Assembly (NCBI RefSeq): GCF_002157855.1
Contig: NZ_CP020880.1
Location: 1,116,001 to 1,180,000, forward strand
From: Sutcliffiella horikoshii
GTDB taxonomy: Bacteria > Bacillota > Bacilli > Bacillales > Bacillaceae_I
Reading direction: 5' to 3'
Length of the DNA stretch: 64,000 nucleotides
The notes beneath the pieces are model-generated. The model was not told the origin of the DNA. It was given only the letters and a program-made list of their open reading frames with translations, and did not search any database. The stretch's first letter is position 1. Each line of letters opens with the position of its first letter. Positions 14,701 to 24,010 of the stretch are shown here, one piece after another. A program made the translations under genes and the position numbers.

Positions 14701-15432
14701 ATGTTGTTATTATTTTTTATACAACTCACGGTGGTGCTGATCTTTTTATTGATTGGATGGGCTATCGTAAAAAAGGAGGCCTATGGGCTGATATCTAGTT
14801 TTCGGTCTCGTCCTAAAGAAGAGCAAGAAGAATTGATTCAAAATGGCTATCCGCAAAAAACAGGAAAGCTCCTCATTGGGACAGCCATCGTCTTATTAAT
14901 CATGCTTCCTTTATTATTTACTTCTTTCCCCTATGCTATGGAAGTTCAAATAGGGGTAATGGTAGTCCTGTTGTTGGGGGGATTCATATATCTTTCCAAA
15001 TATGAGGTGCCAAAAAAACGTAAAAAAAGCTACATCATTAGTACTTCTATTGCTGTTGTCACATTTGGTTTTTTATTTGTCGTTTCTTACTTAGGTTTTC
15101 AAGAGGCTGAATTAACTTTGAGGGAAAATTCATTTGAGATAAGTGGAGTTTATGGTGATGAATGGAGGTTTGAAGACATCACACAAGTCGACCTAGTGGA
15201 AGAAATGCCGGAAGTGTATTTACGTACAAATGGATATGGAATGCAATCCATCTCTAAAGGGCACTTTAAGGTCAAGGATTATGGAAGCAGTCTGCTGTTT
15301 ATTTATAAGGGAAATTCGCCTTATTTATTAATAAAAACAAATGATGATACTATCTTCATTAACTCAAAAGATGCAGAAAAAACAAAAGATTGGTATTATC
15401 AATTGGTAGAGCAGTCAGGTGAAGCAGAATAG
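14701..15432 (+). CDS. DUF3784-type membrane protein with PH-like domain
   Basis: A 243-residue protein. The N-terminal helix followed by AYGLISSFRSRPKEEQEEL is the DUF3784 pattern; further helices lie at about 55-75, 82-100 and 112-132. The soluble C-terminus (EISGVYGDEWRFEDITQVD and LLIKTNDDTIFIN) reads like a bacterial PH domain. AAGGAGG precedes the ATG. It is 39 bp upstream of the CaCA antiporter gene and may be co-transcribed with it. Function unknown. Confidence 0.72.
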   Translation: MLLLFFIQLTVVLIFLLIGWAIVKKEAYGLISSFRSRPKEEQEELIQNGYPQKTGKLLIGTAIVLLIMLPLLFTSFPYAMEVQIGVMVVLLLGGFIYLSKYEVPKKRKKSYIISTSIAVVTFGFLFVVSYLGFQEAELTLRENSFEISGVYGDEWRFEDITQVDLVEEMPEVYLRTNGYGMQSISKGHFKVKDYGSSLLFIYKGNSPYLLIKTNDDTIFINSKDAEKTKDWYYQLVEQSGEAE

Positions 15433-15471
15433 CATTAAATCTTTAATTTTCCAAGAAGGGAACATTAAATT

Positions 15472-16425
15472 ATGACCTATTTATTATTGGTTGTTGGATT
15501 CGCATTGTTGATTAAAGGGGCGGATTGGTTTGTGGATGGTGCTTCTAGCATCGCCAAGATCCTTCGTATTTCCCCATTGTTAATTGGTTTGACCATAGTA
15601 GCATTTGGAACAAGTTCGCCGGAAGCGACAGTAAGTATTTTGGCTGCGTTAGATGGGAACGCAGAAGTTTCACTGGGAAATGTTATTGGTAGTAATATCT
15701 TTAATATTACCCTAGTAGTTGGACTAACGGCTCTATTGAATCCATTAAAGGTGGAGAGCGAAACAATCAGAAAGGAAATACCTTTCACCTTATTAGGAAG
15801 TGCAGTGCTACTTGTGTTAATTAGCGATATTGCGCTACAAGGTTTTTCTGAAAATTTGCTTACTAGAAGTGATGGGTTAATCTTTCTATTGATTTTCGCT
15901 GTGTTTATGTATTATATTTTTGAAGTCGCAAGAAATAATCGGGATAAGATTCCTGTAGAAGAAACTTCAGAGAAAGCAACTTGGGGAAAGAACATTTTTT
16001 GGACGGTCATCGGGCTAGCTGCCATCATATTCGGTGGAGAATTAGTAGTAAGAAATAGTACAGAGATTGCTGTATCATTGGGTATGAGTGAAACACTTGT
16101 CGGATTGACGATTGTAGCAATAGGAACCTCCCTGCCAGAACTTGTTACATCTATTATGGCAGCCGTCAAGAAACAAAGTGAAATTGCCCTGGGTAATATC
16201 GTAGGTAGTAATATTTTCAATATTTTATTTGTATTGGGAACGGCCTCACTAATAACTCCACTACCTGTAAATAGCAAAATATTTGTGGATATTGGTTTGT
16301 TAGTAGTGTTAACGGTGATTCTCTTAGTGTTTTCAAGAACAAATTTCCGAATTGGGAAAATAGAAGGAACCTTTTTGGCTATAGCTTACGTCTTATATTT
16401 AGTATTTATCATTTTAAGAAACTGA
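15472..16425 (+). CDS. calcium/sodium antiporter, CaCA family (YrbG type)
   Basis: A 317-residue cation/Ca2+ exchanger with about ten helices. The two alpha-repeats are plain: GTSSPEATVSILAAL with GNVIGSNIFNI in the first half, and GTSLPELVTSIMAAV with GNIVGSNIFNI in the second. The acidic residues within them bind Ca2+. Just 12 bp separate it from uppP, so the two are in one operon. Exchange stoichiometry and counter-ion cannot be read from sequence. Confidence 0.9.
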   Translation: MTYLLLVVGFALLIKGADWFVDGASSIAKILRISPLLIGLTIVAFGTSSPEATVSILAALDGNAEVSLGNVIGSNIFNITLVVGLTALLNPLKVESETIRKEIPFTLLGSAVLLVLISDIALQGFSENLLTRSDGLIFLLIFAVFMYYIFEVARNNRDKIPVEETSEKATWGKNIFWTVIGLAAIIFGGELVVRNSTEIAVSLGMSETLVGLTIVAIGTSLPELVTSIMAAVKKQSEIALGNIVGSNIFNILFVLGTASLITPLPVNSKIFVDIGLLVVLTVILLVFSRTNFRIGKIEGTFLAIAYVLYLVFIILRN

Positions 16426-16437
16426 GGTTTAATTGGT

Positions 16438-17250
16438 ATGGAAGAAATTTTGATTTTATTGAAGTACATATTCCTTGGAATTTTCCAGGGGATTACTGAA
16501 CCAATTCCTGTCTCTTCAAGTGGTCATGTAATGATCTTGCAAAGACTCATGGGAATGGATCTCGAAGGGTTAACATTCGAGATAGTTGTAAATGCAGCAT
16601 CCTTAATTGCCATCCTTATTATTTATCGTGAATCAATAGCGAGACTTTTCTTCGGGGCATTAAGATTTGTGGCGAAAAAAGATAAGGAAGACAAAGCAGA
16701 TTTCATGTTTGTAATTTATCTTATTATCGGAACGATCCCTGCAGGAGTTATTGGGGTTGTTTATGGTGATGTAATATCAGAGGCGCTTGATAATATTAAA
16801 GTTATCGGTGTTACTTTGATTGTTACAGGTATTGCACTCTGGTTGATTCGTAACTTAAGAGGTAGAAAGAATGATGCAGAACTTTCCTTCAAGGACGCAA
16901 TTATTGTAGGGTTGGCACAGGCTGTGGCCTTGATTCCTGGGATAAGCCGTTCTGGTGCAACAATTGTTGCTGCAATGGCGCGAGGAATGAAACAGGAGAC
17001 AGCACTGAGATTCTCTTTCCTACTTTTTATTCCTGTAAGTGTTGGGAGCATCCTGTTGGCAATTAAAGATCTTATCGGCATGGATAATGTGAATGAAATC
17101 CTTTTACCATATTCCTTGGCATTTATCGCTTCTCTTATTGCTTCTTATTTTTCTTTAAAATGGTTTATGGGAATAATGGCAAGAGGTAATTTGATTTATT
17201 TCTCCATATATTGCTTCATTGTCGGAACGCTAGTAGTACTCTTTTTATAA
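16438..17250 (+). CDS. uppP: undecaprenyl-diphosphate phosphatase (first copy)
   Basis: A 270-residue BacA/UppP membrane phosphatase that converts undecaprenyl pyrophosphate to the monophosphate for reuse in wall polymer synthesis; overproduction gives bacitracin resistance. Catalytic motifs are QGITEPIPVSSSGH (Glu-rich and Ser region) and the P-loop-like PGISRSGATI. The first motif has EPIPVSSSGH where most members have EFLPISSTGH. A second paralogue lies at 27986-28765. A terminator follows 10 bp downstream. Confidence 0.93.
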   Translation: MEEILILLKYIFLGIFQGITEPIPVSSSGHVMILQRLMGMDLEGLTFEIVVNAASLIAILIIYRESIARLFFGALRFVAKKDKEDKADFMFVIYLIIGTIPAGVIGVVYGDVISEALDNIKVIGVTLIVTGIALWLIRNLRGRKNDAELSFKDAIIVGLAQAVALIPGISRSGATIVAAMARGMKQETALRFSFLLFIPVSVGSILLAIKDLIGMDNVNEILLPYSLAFIASLIASYFSLKWFMGIMARGNLIYFSIYCFIVGTLVVLFL

Positions 17251-17260
17251 TACTTTTTAC

Positions 17261-17291
17261 AAAACACCACTTTTCCAGTGGTGTTTTTTTA
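17261..17291 (+). terminator. intrinsic terminator of CaCA-uppP operon
   Basis: AAACACCACT and AGTGGTGTTT (17262-17271 with 17277-17286) around a TTTCC loop, followed by T7. Confidence 0.88.
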
Positions 17292-17316
17292 AAGGAATAA
17301 GAAAGCATAGAATCCG

Positions 17317-17442
17317 GTTGATTTCCGTTACAGGCGCTTCGCTTGCCTGCGGGCGGTCCGTGAGCCTCCTCAGGCAAGCCTTCCGGGGTCTCACCTGTCC
17401 CTTCCTCCCGATGGCGTCTGCGCGCCTTCCACTGCAATCTAC
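17317..17442 (-). repeat. SRE4, structured repeat, minus orientation
   Basis: Same element as SRE1 with apical hairpin AGGCTTGCCT (minus strand) in place of CCGCAACGG; the outer stem has decayed slightly (GTTGATT against AATCTAC). It forms the left half of a composite with SRE5. Confidence 0.82.
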
Positions 17443-17530
17443 AAGAGGCTTCATTCAACGAAGGATTTATGAAAGCCGATTTAACCGAGTTAACTGTTAA
17501 AGCACAACCCTATCGTTCAAGTGATTTTTA

Positions 17531-17657
17531 GCTGTGGATTGGAGCAAATGGCAGAGACTCCAGCGGGGGAGTAACGGTAGGTTGAGACCCCGCAACGAAG
17601 TGAGGAGGCTCAAGCACCGTCCCGCGGAAAGCGAAGCCATTTGCGGAAAGGAACAGC
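17531..17657 (+). repeat. SRE5, structured repeat, plus orientation
   Basis: Starts GCTGTGGATT, ends GGAACAGC; inner stems GCGGG/CCCGC and TTGAG/CTCAA. It is separated from SRE4 by an 88-bp spacer that resembles those at 13655-13742 and 36932-37019. Confidence 0.82.
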
Positions 17658-17744
17658 GCTGATAAACCAATAACCAATGTATTACCCTAAAGAAGGACCG
17701 GAATATTTGCGCGGTTTTACTTATAAGCATATTATTAAAATGTT

Positions 17745-17764
17745 ACATATATATATGTTATAAT
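17745..17764 (+). promoter_or_regulatory. promoter -10 and palindrome upstream of recombinase
   Basis: The perfect palindrome ACATATATATATGT directly abuts a consensus -10 (TATAAT, 17759-17764). This arrangement would let a DNA-binding protein block transcription. Confidence 0.5.
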
Positions 17765-17792
17765 GGAGTTAAGTAACATTAGGGGGGATCTT

Positions 17793-18341
17793 ATGGAATA
17801 TGTGGAAGCCTTAAAAGATCGCAAATTCATCTATGAAATTAAAGCATATCTAAAAAATTACTCCTTAAGAGATTACTTGTTTTTTGTAATGGGAATCAAC
17901 ATGGGTCTAAGAATAAGTGAACTTCTGCATGTTAGAGTAGAAAATGTGACACAGGATGGAAAAGTTAATGACTATTATCTATTGGAAAATGGGCATTTTA
18001 TATATTTGAATAAACATGTCAAACAAGCGATAGCGGACTATCTTGACAAAAGAATCCTTGAGCCAGAGGATTACCTTTTCAAATCCCAAAAGTGCAGTTC
18101 ACCGATTACAAGGCAACAAGCATACCGCATCATTAATAAAGCAGCGAAAGAAGTAGGTGTGCCTGGTAAAGTGGGTACTCATACTTTGCGCAAAACCTTC
18201 GGCTACCATGCCTATAGAAGCGGTGTTGCTGTTGCTCTTCTCCAAAAACATTTTAACCACACTTCACCTTCGGAAACACTCCGTTATCTTGGAATAGACA
18301 AGCATGAAAAATTATCTGTAAGAATCGATGTCAATTTATAA
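17793..18341 (+). CDS. minimal tyrosine recombinase (catalytic domain only)
   Basis: A 182-residue site-specific recombinase. The catalytic set is complete: Arg in MGLRISELL (R40), HTLRKTF (H130, R133), FNHTSPSETLRYLG (H156, nucleophile Y165). The N-terminal SAM-like DNA-binding domain of phage integrases is missing, so it is similar in size to FimB/FimE-type recombinases. I chose ATG 17793, with AGGGGGGAT 5 nt upstream; the earlier ATG at 17763 lies in the -10 box. Only 11 bp separate it from the antiporter gene, so they share a transcript. Its target site is unknown. Confidence 0.85.
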   Translation: MEYVEALKDRKFIYEIKAYLKNYSLRDYLFFVMGINMGLRISELLHVRVENVTQDGKVNDYYLLENGHFIYLNKHVKQAIADYLDKRILEPEDYLFKSQKCSSPITRQQAYRIINKAAKEVGVPGKVGTHTLRKTFGYHAYRSGVAVALLQKHFNHTSPSETLRYLGIDKHEKLSVRIDVNL

Positions 18342-18352
18342 GGGGGGATAAG

Positions 18353-19906
18353 ATGATACAAGGTGCATTCAATGTTGATTATTTTATTTTACTTACCGCA
18401 TTTCTTCTGATTGTTGGAGTCATAACAACAAAATTCTCATCAAAACTAGGTGTTCCAGCCCTTGTATTGTTCATAATTGTTGGTATGATGGCAGGCAGTG
18501 ATGGACTTGGTTTCATCTACTTTGATAATGTAAAGTATGCTCAATTAATCGGTATTTTTGCTCTCGTGATTATCTTATTTGAAGGCGGTTTGCAAACAAA
18601 ATGGGGAACAGTTCGCAAGGTTGTCAAACCTTCTTTATCATTGGCTACTCTTGGGGTAATTCTGACTTCTGCACTGGTTGCAGTATCTGCCAAACTTATT
18701 CTCGATGTGTCTTGGTTAGAAGCATTCCTGTTTGGAGCCATCGTTGGATCAACAGATGCAGCAGCAGTTTTTGCCGTATTAAAAGGACAGAACATTAAAG
18801 CACGGATGGGGGCAACCCTTGAGGCAGAATCTGGTACGAATGATCCGATGGCAGTGTTCTTGACATTATCTTTTATTGAATTGCTTACTGCCTCTAATCC
18901 TAGTTACATAGGGTTTATCGGAAGTTTCTTCTGGCAGATGGGAATTGGTTTGCTGTTGGGATTAGGTCTTGGTAAGCTGGCTTCCTATTCCATAAATAAG
19001 ATAAACCTTGATTCCTCAGGTCTATATCCTGTTTTTGCCATGGCATTCGCGCTTTTAACTTATAGTATCGCAGCACTGATGGGTGCTAGTGGACTATTAG
19101 CTGTGTATGTGGCAGCTTTAATTGTTGGTAACAACGAACTTACGTATCGCCAGTCGATTTTTCGATTTAATGAAGGGTTTGCGTGGATGATGCAGATTCT
19201 TATGTTCATCATTTTGGGGTTATTGGTTTTCCCAGGACAGTTGTTCCAGTGGGATATTATGCTTAAGGGATTGTTATTATCAGTCATCTTGATAGTTGTA
19301 GCTAGACCTATAGCTGTATTTCTTTCCACATTAGGTATGGATTTCAGTATAAAAGAAAAAGTGTTTCTTTCATGGGCTGGTCTACGTGGAGCAGTACCAA
19401 TTGTTCTCGCGACATTCCCTATGATTGCCGGCATTCCTAATGCACAACTGTTCTTTAACGTTGTATTCTTCGTAGTCTTGACATCGACTCTTGTTCAAGG
19501 ATCTACCATTACGATGCTTGCAAAAAAATTAGATCTCACTGGGCCAAAGAAGATAGCACCTATACATTCTTTAGAGTTAGTTTCCATTGGGAAAGCAAAT
19601 GCAGAAATAATTGAGTTCCAAGTAGAAGAGGATCTGGATATGGTCGGAAAAACACTTGCTGAGTTGGAATTTCCTGATAAGACACTTATTAATGCCATCA
19701 TTAGAGCAGGAATTCTTGTGACACCATCTGGTGATACTGTCATTAAGGATAAGGATTTCTTGTATATACTAACATCAAGAGAAAGTAAACTTGCTTTAGA
19801 AGAGTTCCTCAAAAAGAAAAAAGAGGCTGAGCCTATTATGGATGGGGAAGAAACTGAAGTAGAAGAAGATACCAATAATAAAGAAGAGATAAAAGAAACC
19901 GTTTAA
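18353..19906 (+). CDS. potassium/proton antiporter with TrkA_C domain (NhaP2/CvrA type)
   Basis: A 517-residue CPA-family antiporter with about 12 helices up to residue 390. The ion-binding region is AIVGSTDAAAVFAVLKG, with the family ESGTNDPMAVFLT segment. A cytoplasmic TrkA_C (RCK_C) domain occupies about 405-490, followed by a charged tail. Such proteins export K+ (or Na+) in exchange for H+, and TrkA_C domains of Firmicute K+ exporters can bind c-di-AMP; that is inference here. AGGGGGGATAAG precedes the ATG. Confidence 0.88.
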   Translation: MIQGAFNVDYFILLTAFLLIVGVITTKFSSKLGVPALVLFIIVGMMAGSDGLGFIYFDNVKYAQLIGIFALVIILFEGGLQTKWGTVRKVVKPSLSLATLGVILTSALVAVSAKLILDVSWLEAFLFGAIVGSTDAAAVFAVLKGQNIKARMGATLEAESGTNDPMAVFLTLSFIELLTASNPSYIGFIGSFFWQMGIGLLLGLGLGKLASYSINKINLDSSGLYPVFAMAFALLTYSIAALMGASGLLAVYVAALIVGNNELTYRQSIFRFNEGFAWMMQILMFIILGLLVFPGQLFQWDIMLKGLLLSVILIVVARPIAVFLSTLGMDFSIKEKVFLSWAGLRGAVPIVLATFPMIAGIPNAQLFFNVVFFVVLTSTLVQGSTITMLAKKLDLTGPKKIAPIHSLELVSIGKANAEIIEFQVEEDLDMVGKTLAELEFPDKTLINAIIRAGILVTPSGDTVIKDKDFLYILTSRESKLALEEFLKKKKEAEPIMDGEETEVEEDTNNKEEIKETV

Positions 19907-19942
19907 AAAACTAGGATAACCTTATGGTTATCCTAGTTTTTT
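19907..19942. terminator. bidirectional terminator between antiporter and CBO0543 gene
   Basis: AAAACTAGGATAACC and GGTTATCCTAGTTTT with a TTAT loop form a perfect 15-bp stem. It overlaps the last codons of the convergent gene. Confidence 0.88.
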
Positions 19943-20487
19943 GGTAGGATAGAACGACAAATTTTTTCGGTAATACATCTCAGAATGTAAGCAATCATTA
20001 TATATAAAGGCACAGAGTAAAATTTACTCCAGTGAAATGGGATATAAAGACCGAGTTTTTGAGCAACCGGTTCTGCAATCAATGAGGCGCCAACAGCCAA
20101 AACAATATTTGCGTAAAGAAATCCCTTACCTTTTTGAAAATATTGATAGAGAAGCATATAAGTAATGGGGATGAGGCAATAGTCAAATACATATGATTTA
20201 GGTAAAAAGGGACTGAGGTTGTACGTGTACCCCCAAAGTCCAAGTTCATACCCCAAGCCGTCCAGGTTGGATGCGACAATAATCCAAAGCAGTCCGTATA
20301 TGGTGATTCTAGGGAGGTGTTTTGATTTTTTTAGCTTCCAAAATACTGTCCAGCATATTATGAATGTAGCTACCATGATCCACCACTGCCAGGAGAAAAC
20401 GACATGTTCCACCCAAAAATTCACATGGGATTGAACCGAAGATTGATTTTTATTAAAAACTTCTATGTATTGTTCCTTAATGGACAT
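19933..20487 (-). CDS. CBO0543 family membrane protein
   Basis: A 184-residue integral membrane protein with about five helices. The conserved NLDGLGYELGLWGYTYNLSP stretch between helices is the family-typical part. The function of this family is unknown. The start is ATG 20487, with only a weak GAGCAGG upstream. It stands alone, convergent with the antiporter gene. Confidence 0.78.
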   Translation of the reverse strand: MSIKEQYIEVFNKNQSSVQSHVNFWVEHVVFSWQWWIMVATFIICWTVFWKLKKSKHLPRITIYGLLWIIVASNLDGLGYELGLWGYTYNLSPFLPKSYVFDYCLIPITYMLLYQYFQKGKGFLYANIVLAVGASLIAEPVAQKLGLYIPFHWSKFYSVPLYIMIAYILRCITEKICRSILPKN

Positions 20488-20715
20488 AAAGAGCCTGCTC
20501 TCATTGTATTGGATATAAGTAGTTTTTCTATTTTATTAAAAATGATACCTCGTTTTGTTTCGAGTTCCCCTTTCTATTTCTTTTTTGAAATATATATAAA
20601 AGGCTGTTTTCTGATACTTGTTACTAAACCCGTATAACCAACAAGTATGAAGAAAAGAGCCTTATTTAAGCCTTCCCGACTACTAATGAAGTGGGAGGTT
20701 TTTTCTACTTACTAT

Positions 20716-21153
20716 TTATTGGCCACTAATTTGTGTGCCTTGCCATCCACCGAAACCAGGACCGCCACCGAAACCAGGACCGCCACCGAAACCAGGACCG
20801 CCACCGAAGCCAGGACCGCCACCGAAGCCAGGACCGCCACCGAAGCCAGGACCGCCACCGAAGCCAGGACCGCCACCGAAGCCAGGACCGCCACCGAAGC
20901 CAGGACCGCCGCCGAAGCCAGGACCGCCACCGAAGCCAGGACCACCACCGAAACCAAAGCCTGGATAACCGCCAAATCCTCCACCATAGCCGAAATTATT
21001 AAAAAGAGCACTGCCAAGTAAACCTCCTGCAATCCCTCCTAATAAGGGGAATCCAAAGCCAAAACCTCCAAATCCAGGTCCAGGTCTACCACCATATCCT
21101 GGTCCAATAGAGCGTTGTCCACGATGTCCATGCCATTGTTGTTGTAAAAGCAT
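20716..21153 (-). CDS. glycine-rich GGPGFG-repeat protein, coat-like
   Basis: A 145-residue low-complexity protein. A Gln/His/Arg-rich start (MLLQQQWHGHRGQR) leads into a Gly/Phe/Tyr/Pro-rich body, a short hydrophobic GGIAGGLLGSALF stretch, and about eleven perfect or near-perfect copies of an 18-bp repeat encoding GGPGFG. No signal peptide. Gly-rich proteins of this kind in Bacillus are often spore-coat or exosporium components; that is inference. GGAGG precedes the ATG. The opposite strand reads PPPKPG repeats, an artefact. Confidence 0.72.
   Translation of the reverse strand: MLLQQQWHGHRGQRSIGPGYGGRPGPGFGGFGFGFPLLGGIAGGLLGSALFNNFGYGGGFGGYPGFGFGGGPGFGGGPGFGGGPGFGGGPGFGGGPGFGGGPGFGGGPGFGGGPGFGGGPGFGGGPGFGGGPGFGGWQGTQISGQ
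20750..20956 (-). repeat. 18-bp tandem repeat (minisatellite) in Gly-rich gene
   Basis: About 11.5 head-to-tail copies of an 18-bp unit (plus-strand CCGAAGCCAGGACCGCCA). Variation is confined mostly to synonymous third positions. Being a multiple of three, copy-number change keeps the frame. Confidence 0.9.
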
Positions 21154-21271
21154 TTCTTTTCCTCCTATCTATGCCTACTTTGTATTGTATGTTCATTCGT
21201 CCAGAACTCGTGGGCGAATGTCTTAAGAGACGGAAAATTAGTAAATCATTAGCGGTTGTTAAGAGCAAATA

Positions 21272-21302
21272 GAAAAAGAACCAAGAAGTATCTCCTGGTT
21301 CC
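21272..21302 (-). terminator. intrinsic terminator of xpt-permease operon
   Basis: On the minus strand GAACCAGGAG pairs with TTCTTGGTTC through wobbles, then TTTTTC. Confidence 0.75.
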
Positions 21303-21343
21303 TCAATGTTTAAATATTAAATATATTATTTAGAGTATCAAGT

Positions 21344-22873
21344 TTAAGAAGCTACTTGCCTCTTAACAGCAACTTTGTGATCAGTCTCTGTAACCGTACT
21401 TGAAGCACGTTGGTATGCACAATAAACTAAAAATACTGCAATTAACACATACCCAATCGCAAAATCAGGAGCTGCGTTCACTGCAAGCTTAGGAGCATGC
21501 ATGAAACCAACGAAAGATAAGAAGGCACCAATTAGAGCAAAATAAGAAGCACGACGATAATCCTGGTCGATAATATAAACAGTAATTGCACCGAGTACAA
21601 TTGCAGTAAACATAGCTCCTTGGCCAAGAGGGACAATACCTTCTGATATGCCGGCTACGACTTCACCTGCACTGTTATTAAAGCGTGTCATTACATAGTT
21701 AGCGAAATAAGGTAGCATGGCAATTGCAACGGCCGGGAAGTATTTTTTATCATTAGATCCAAAGGCTGTTGCCACCATGGAGATTCCCACAAACACTAAT
21801 ATGGGTGCAACTGCAGCAAGCGGAATGATGGCTGCAAGGGCTGCAATAACTCCTGTCATGGCTGCAAGACCGAATACAATTGCATTTAAAATACTATATC
21901 CTCTACCGGCACCCATCCATTTTGAGCCTACTGTTGCAATGTATACAGTTGTAGGGAAGAGGCCACCAAAAACCGCCCCAAGCATTGTTCCAACCCCATC
22001 CACTGCCTGACATTCACGAACATCATATGAGTCGCCTTCCGCAGACATGGCATCTACATTATTCATCGTTTCAATGGCATTGTACAACGTGATAGGAAGG
22101 ATGATTGCAAGTAAACCAATTAGTGTTCCAAACAGGTACGTCATCCCTTCAAAAGCGGCAAAAGTTGGCAAAATTGGATAAAATCCAATGTTTTTCAAAC
22201 CATCTGTTATTTGAGAGGGAGATTGATAACCTAAAGTGAAAGCTAAAACTGTACCGATAATAACCGCAAACAGGGAAGCTGGAATTTTGAAAGGCATGGC
22301 CATTTTTCCTACCACCCCAGCAATAATAATCACTAAAGCGACTAACCCCACTACCGGAATGGAGAAAGTATTGAAAAGCATTTCACCTGCAATAAAGGTG
22401 AGAGCAACACCAGCTAATGCTCCAAGCATTGCAGCGCGAGGCAGATGATTTCTTACCCAGTTTCCTGTAAAGCTTACAAGAGTTTCAATCAACCCGCTCA
22501 AAAACGCAGCAGCTACAGCAATTTTCCAGGCAAGTTCCGGGTTACCTGTTAATGCATTAGCTGGAGCCAATACACCAAACAGGAAGACAAACATAACTGG
22601 GGTGCTTATTCCGTATGAGAGGGCAGTGACATCCGTTCTTCCCTCTTTTTGTGCAAGTCGGTTTGCCATAAATGCATAGTATAGATTCCCAACCATAACA
22701 GCAACGGCGGCACCAGGTATTACTTTACCGAATACGATGCTTGCAGGAAATCCCATACCTAGCATCGTTACGGCGATGATGACGAAGTTTGCCAAGTTGT
22801 TTTGAAAAAGAGCGAAGAATGCATCTGTATCTTCTTTTTTATACCATGGATAATGTACAGTAGTAGCTTTCAT
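21344..22873 (-). CDS. NCS2-type purine permease
   Basis: A 509-residue transporter with about 12-14 helices in the NCS2 (xanthine/uracil permease) superfamily; DVTALSYGISTPVMF and FPTTVYIATVGSKWMGAG are the substrate-site-like half-helix segments. It is longer than B. subtilis PbuX (438) and closer in character to the AzgA/YicO branch. It follows xpt after 18 bp with GGAGGTCATCTT as ribosome binding site, and shares the guanine-class riboswitch. Xanthine, guanine or hypoxanthine is therefore the likely substrate. Confidence 0.83.
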   Translation of the reverse strand: MKATTVHYPWYKKEDTDAFFALFQNNLANFVIIAVTMLGMGFPASIVFGKVIPGAAVAVMVGNLYYAFMANRLAQKEGRTDVTALSYGISTPVMFVFLFGVLAPANALTGNPELAWKIAVAAAFLSGLIETLVSFTGNWVRNHLPRAAMLGALAGVALTFIAGEMLFNTFSIPVVGLVALVIIIAGVVGKMAMPFKIPASLFAVIIGTVLAFTLGYQSPSQITDGLKNIGFYPILPTFAAFEGMTYLFGTLIGLLAIILPITLYNAIETMNNVDAMSAEGDSYDVRECQAVDGVGTMLGAVFGGLFPTTVYIATVGSKWMGAGRGYSILNAIVFGLAAMTGVIAALAAIIPLAAVAPILVFVGISMVATAFGSNDKKYFPAVAIAMLPYFANYVMTRFNNSAGEVVAGISEGIVPLGQGAMFTAIVLGAITVYIIDQDYRRASYFALIGAFLSFVGFMHAPKLAVNAAPDFAIGYVLIAVFLVYCAYQRASSTVTETDHKVAVKRQVAS

Positions 22874-22891
22874 AAGATGACCTCCATAAGG

Positions 22892-24010
<1,119 letters not shown>

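Noticed and set aside
20733-21002. Plus-strand open frames with PPPKPG or HRNQDR repeats opposite the Gly-rich gene
   Set aside because: They are antisense and frame-shifted readings of the 18-bp coding repeat, with no ribosome binding site or sensible start.
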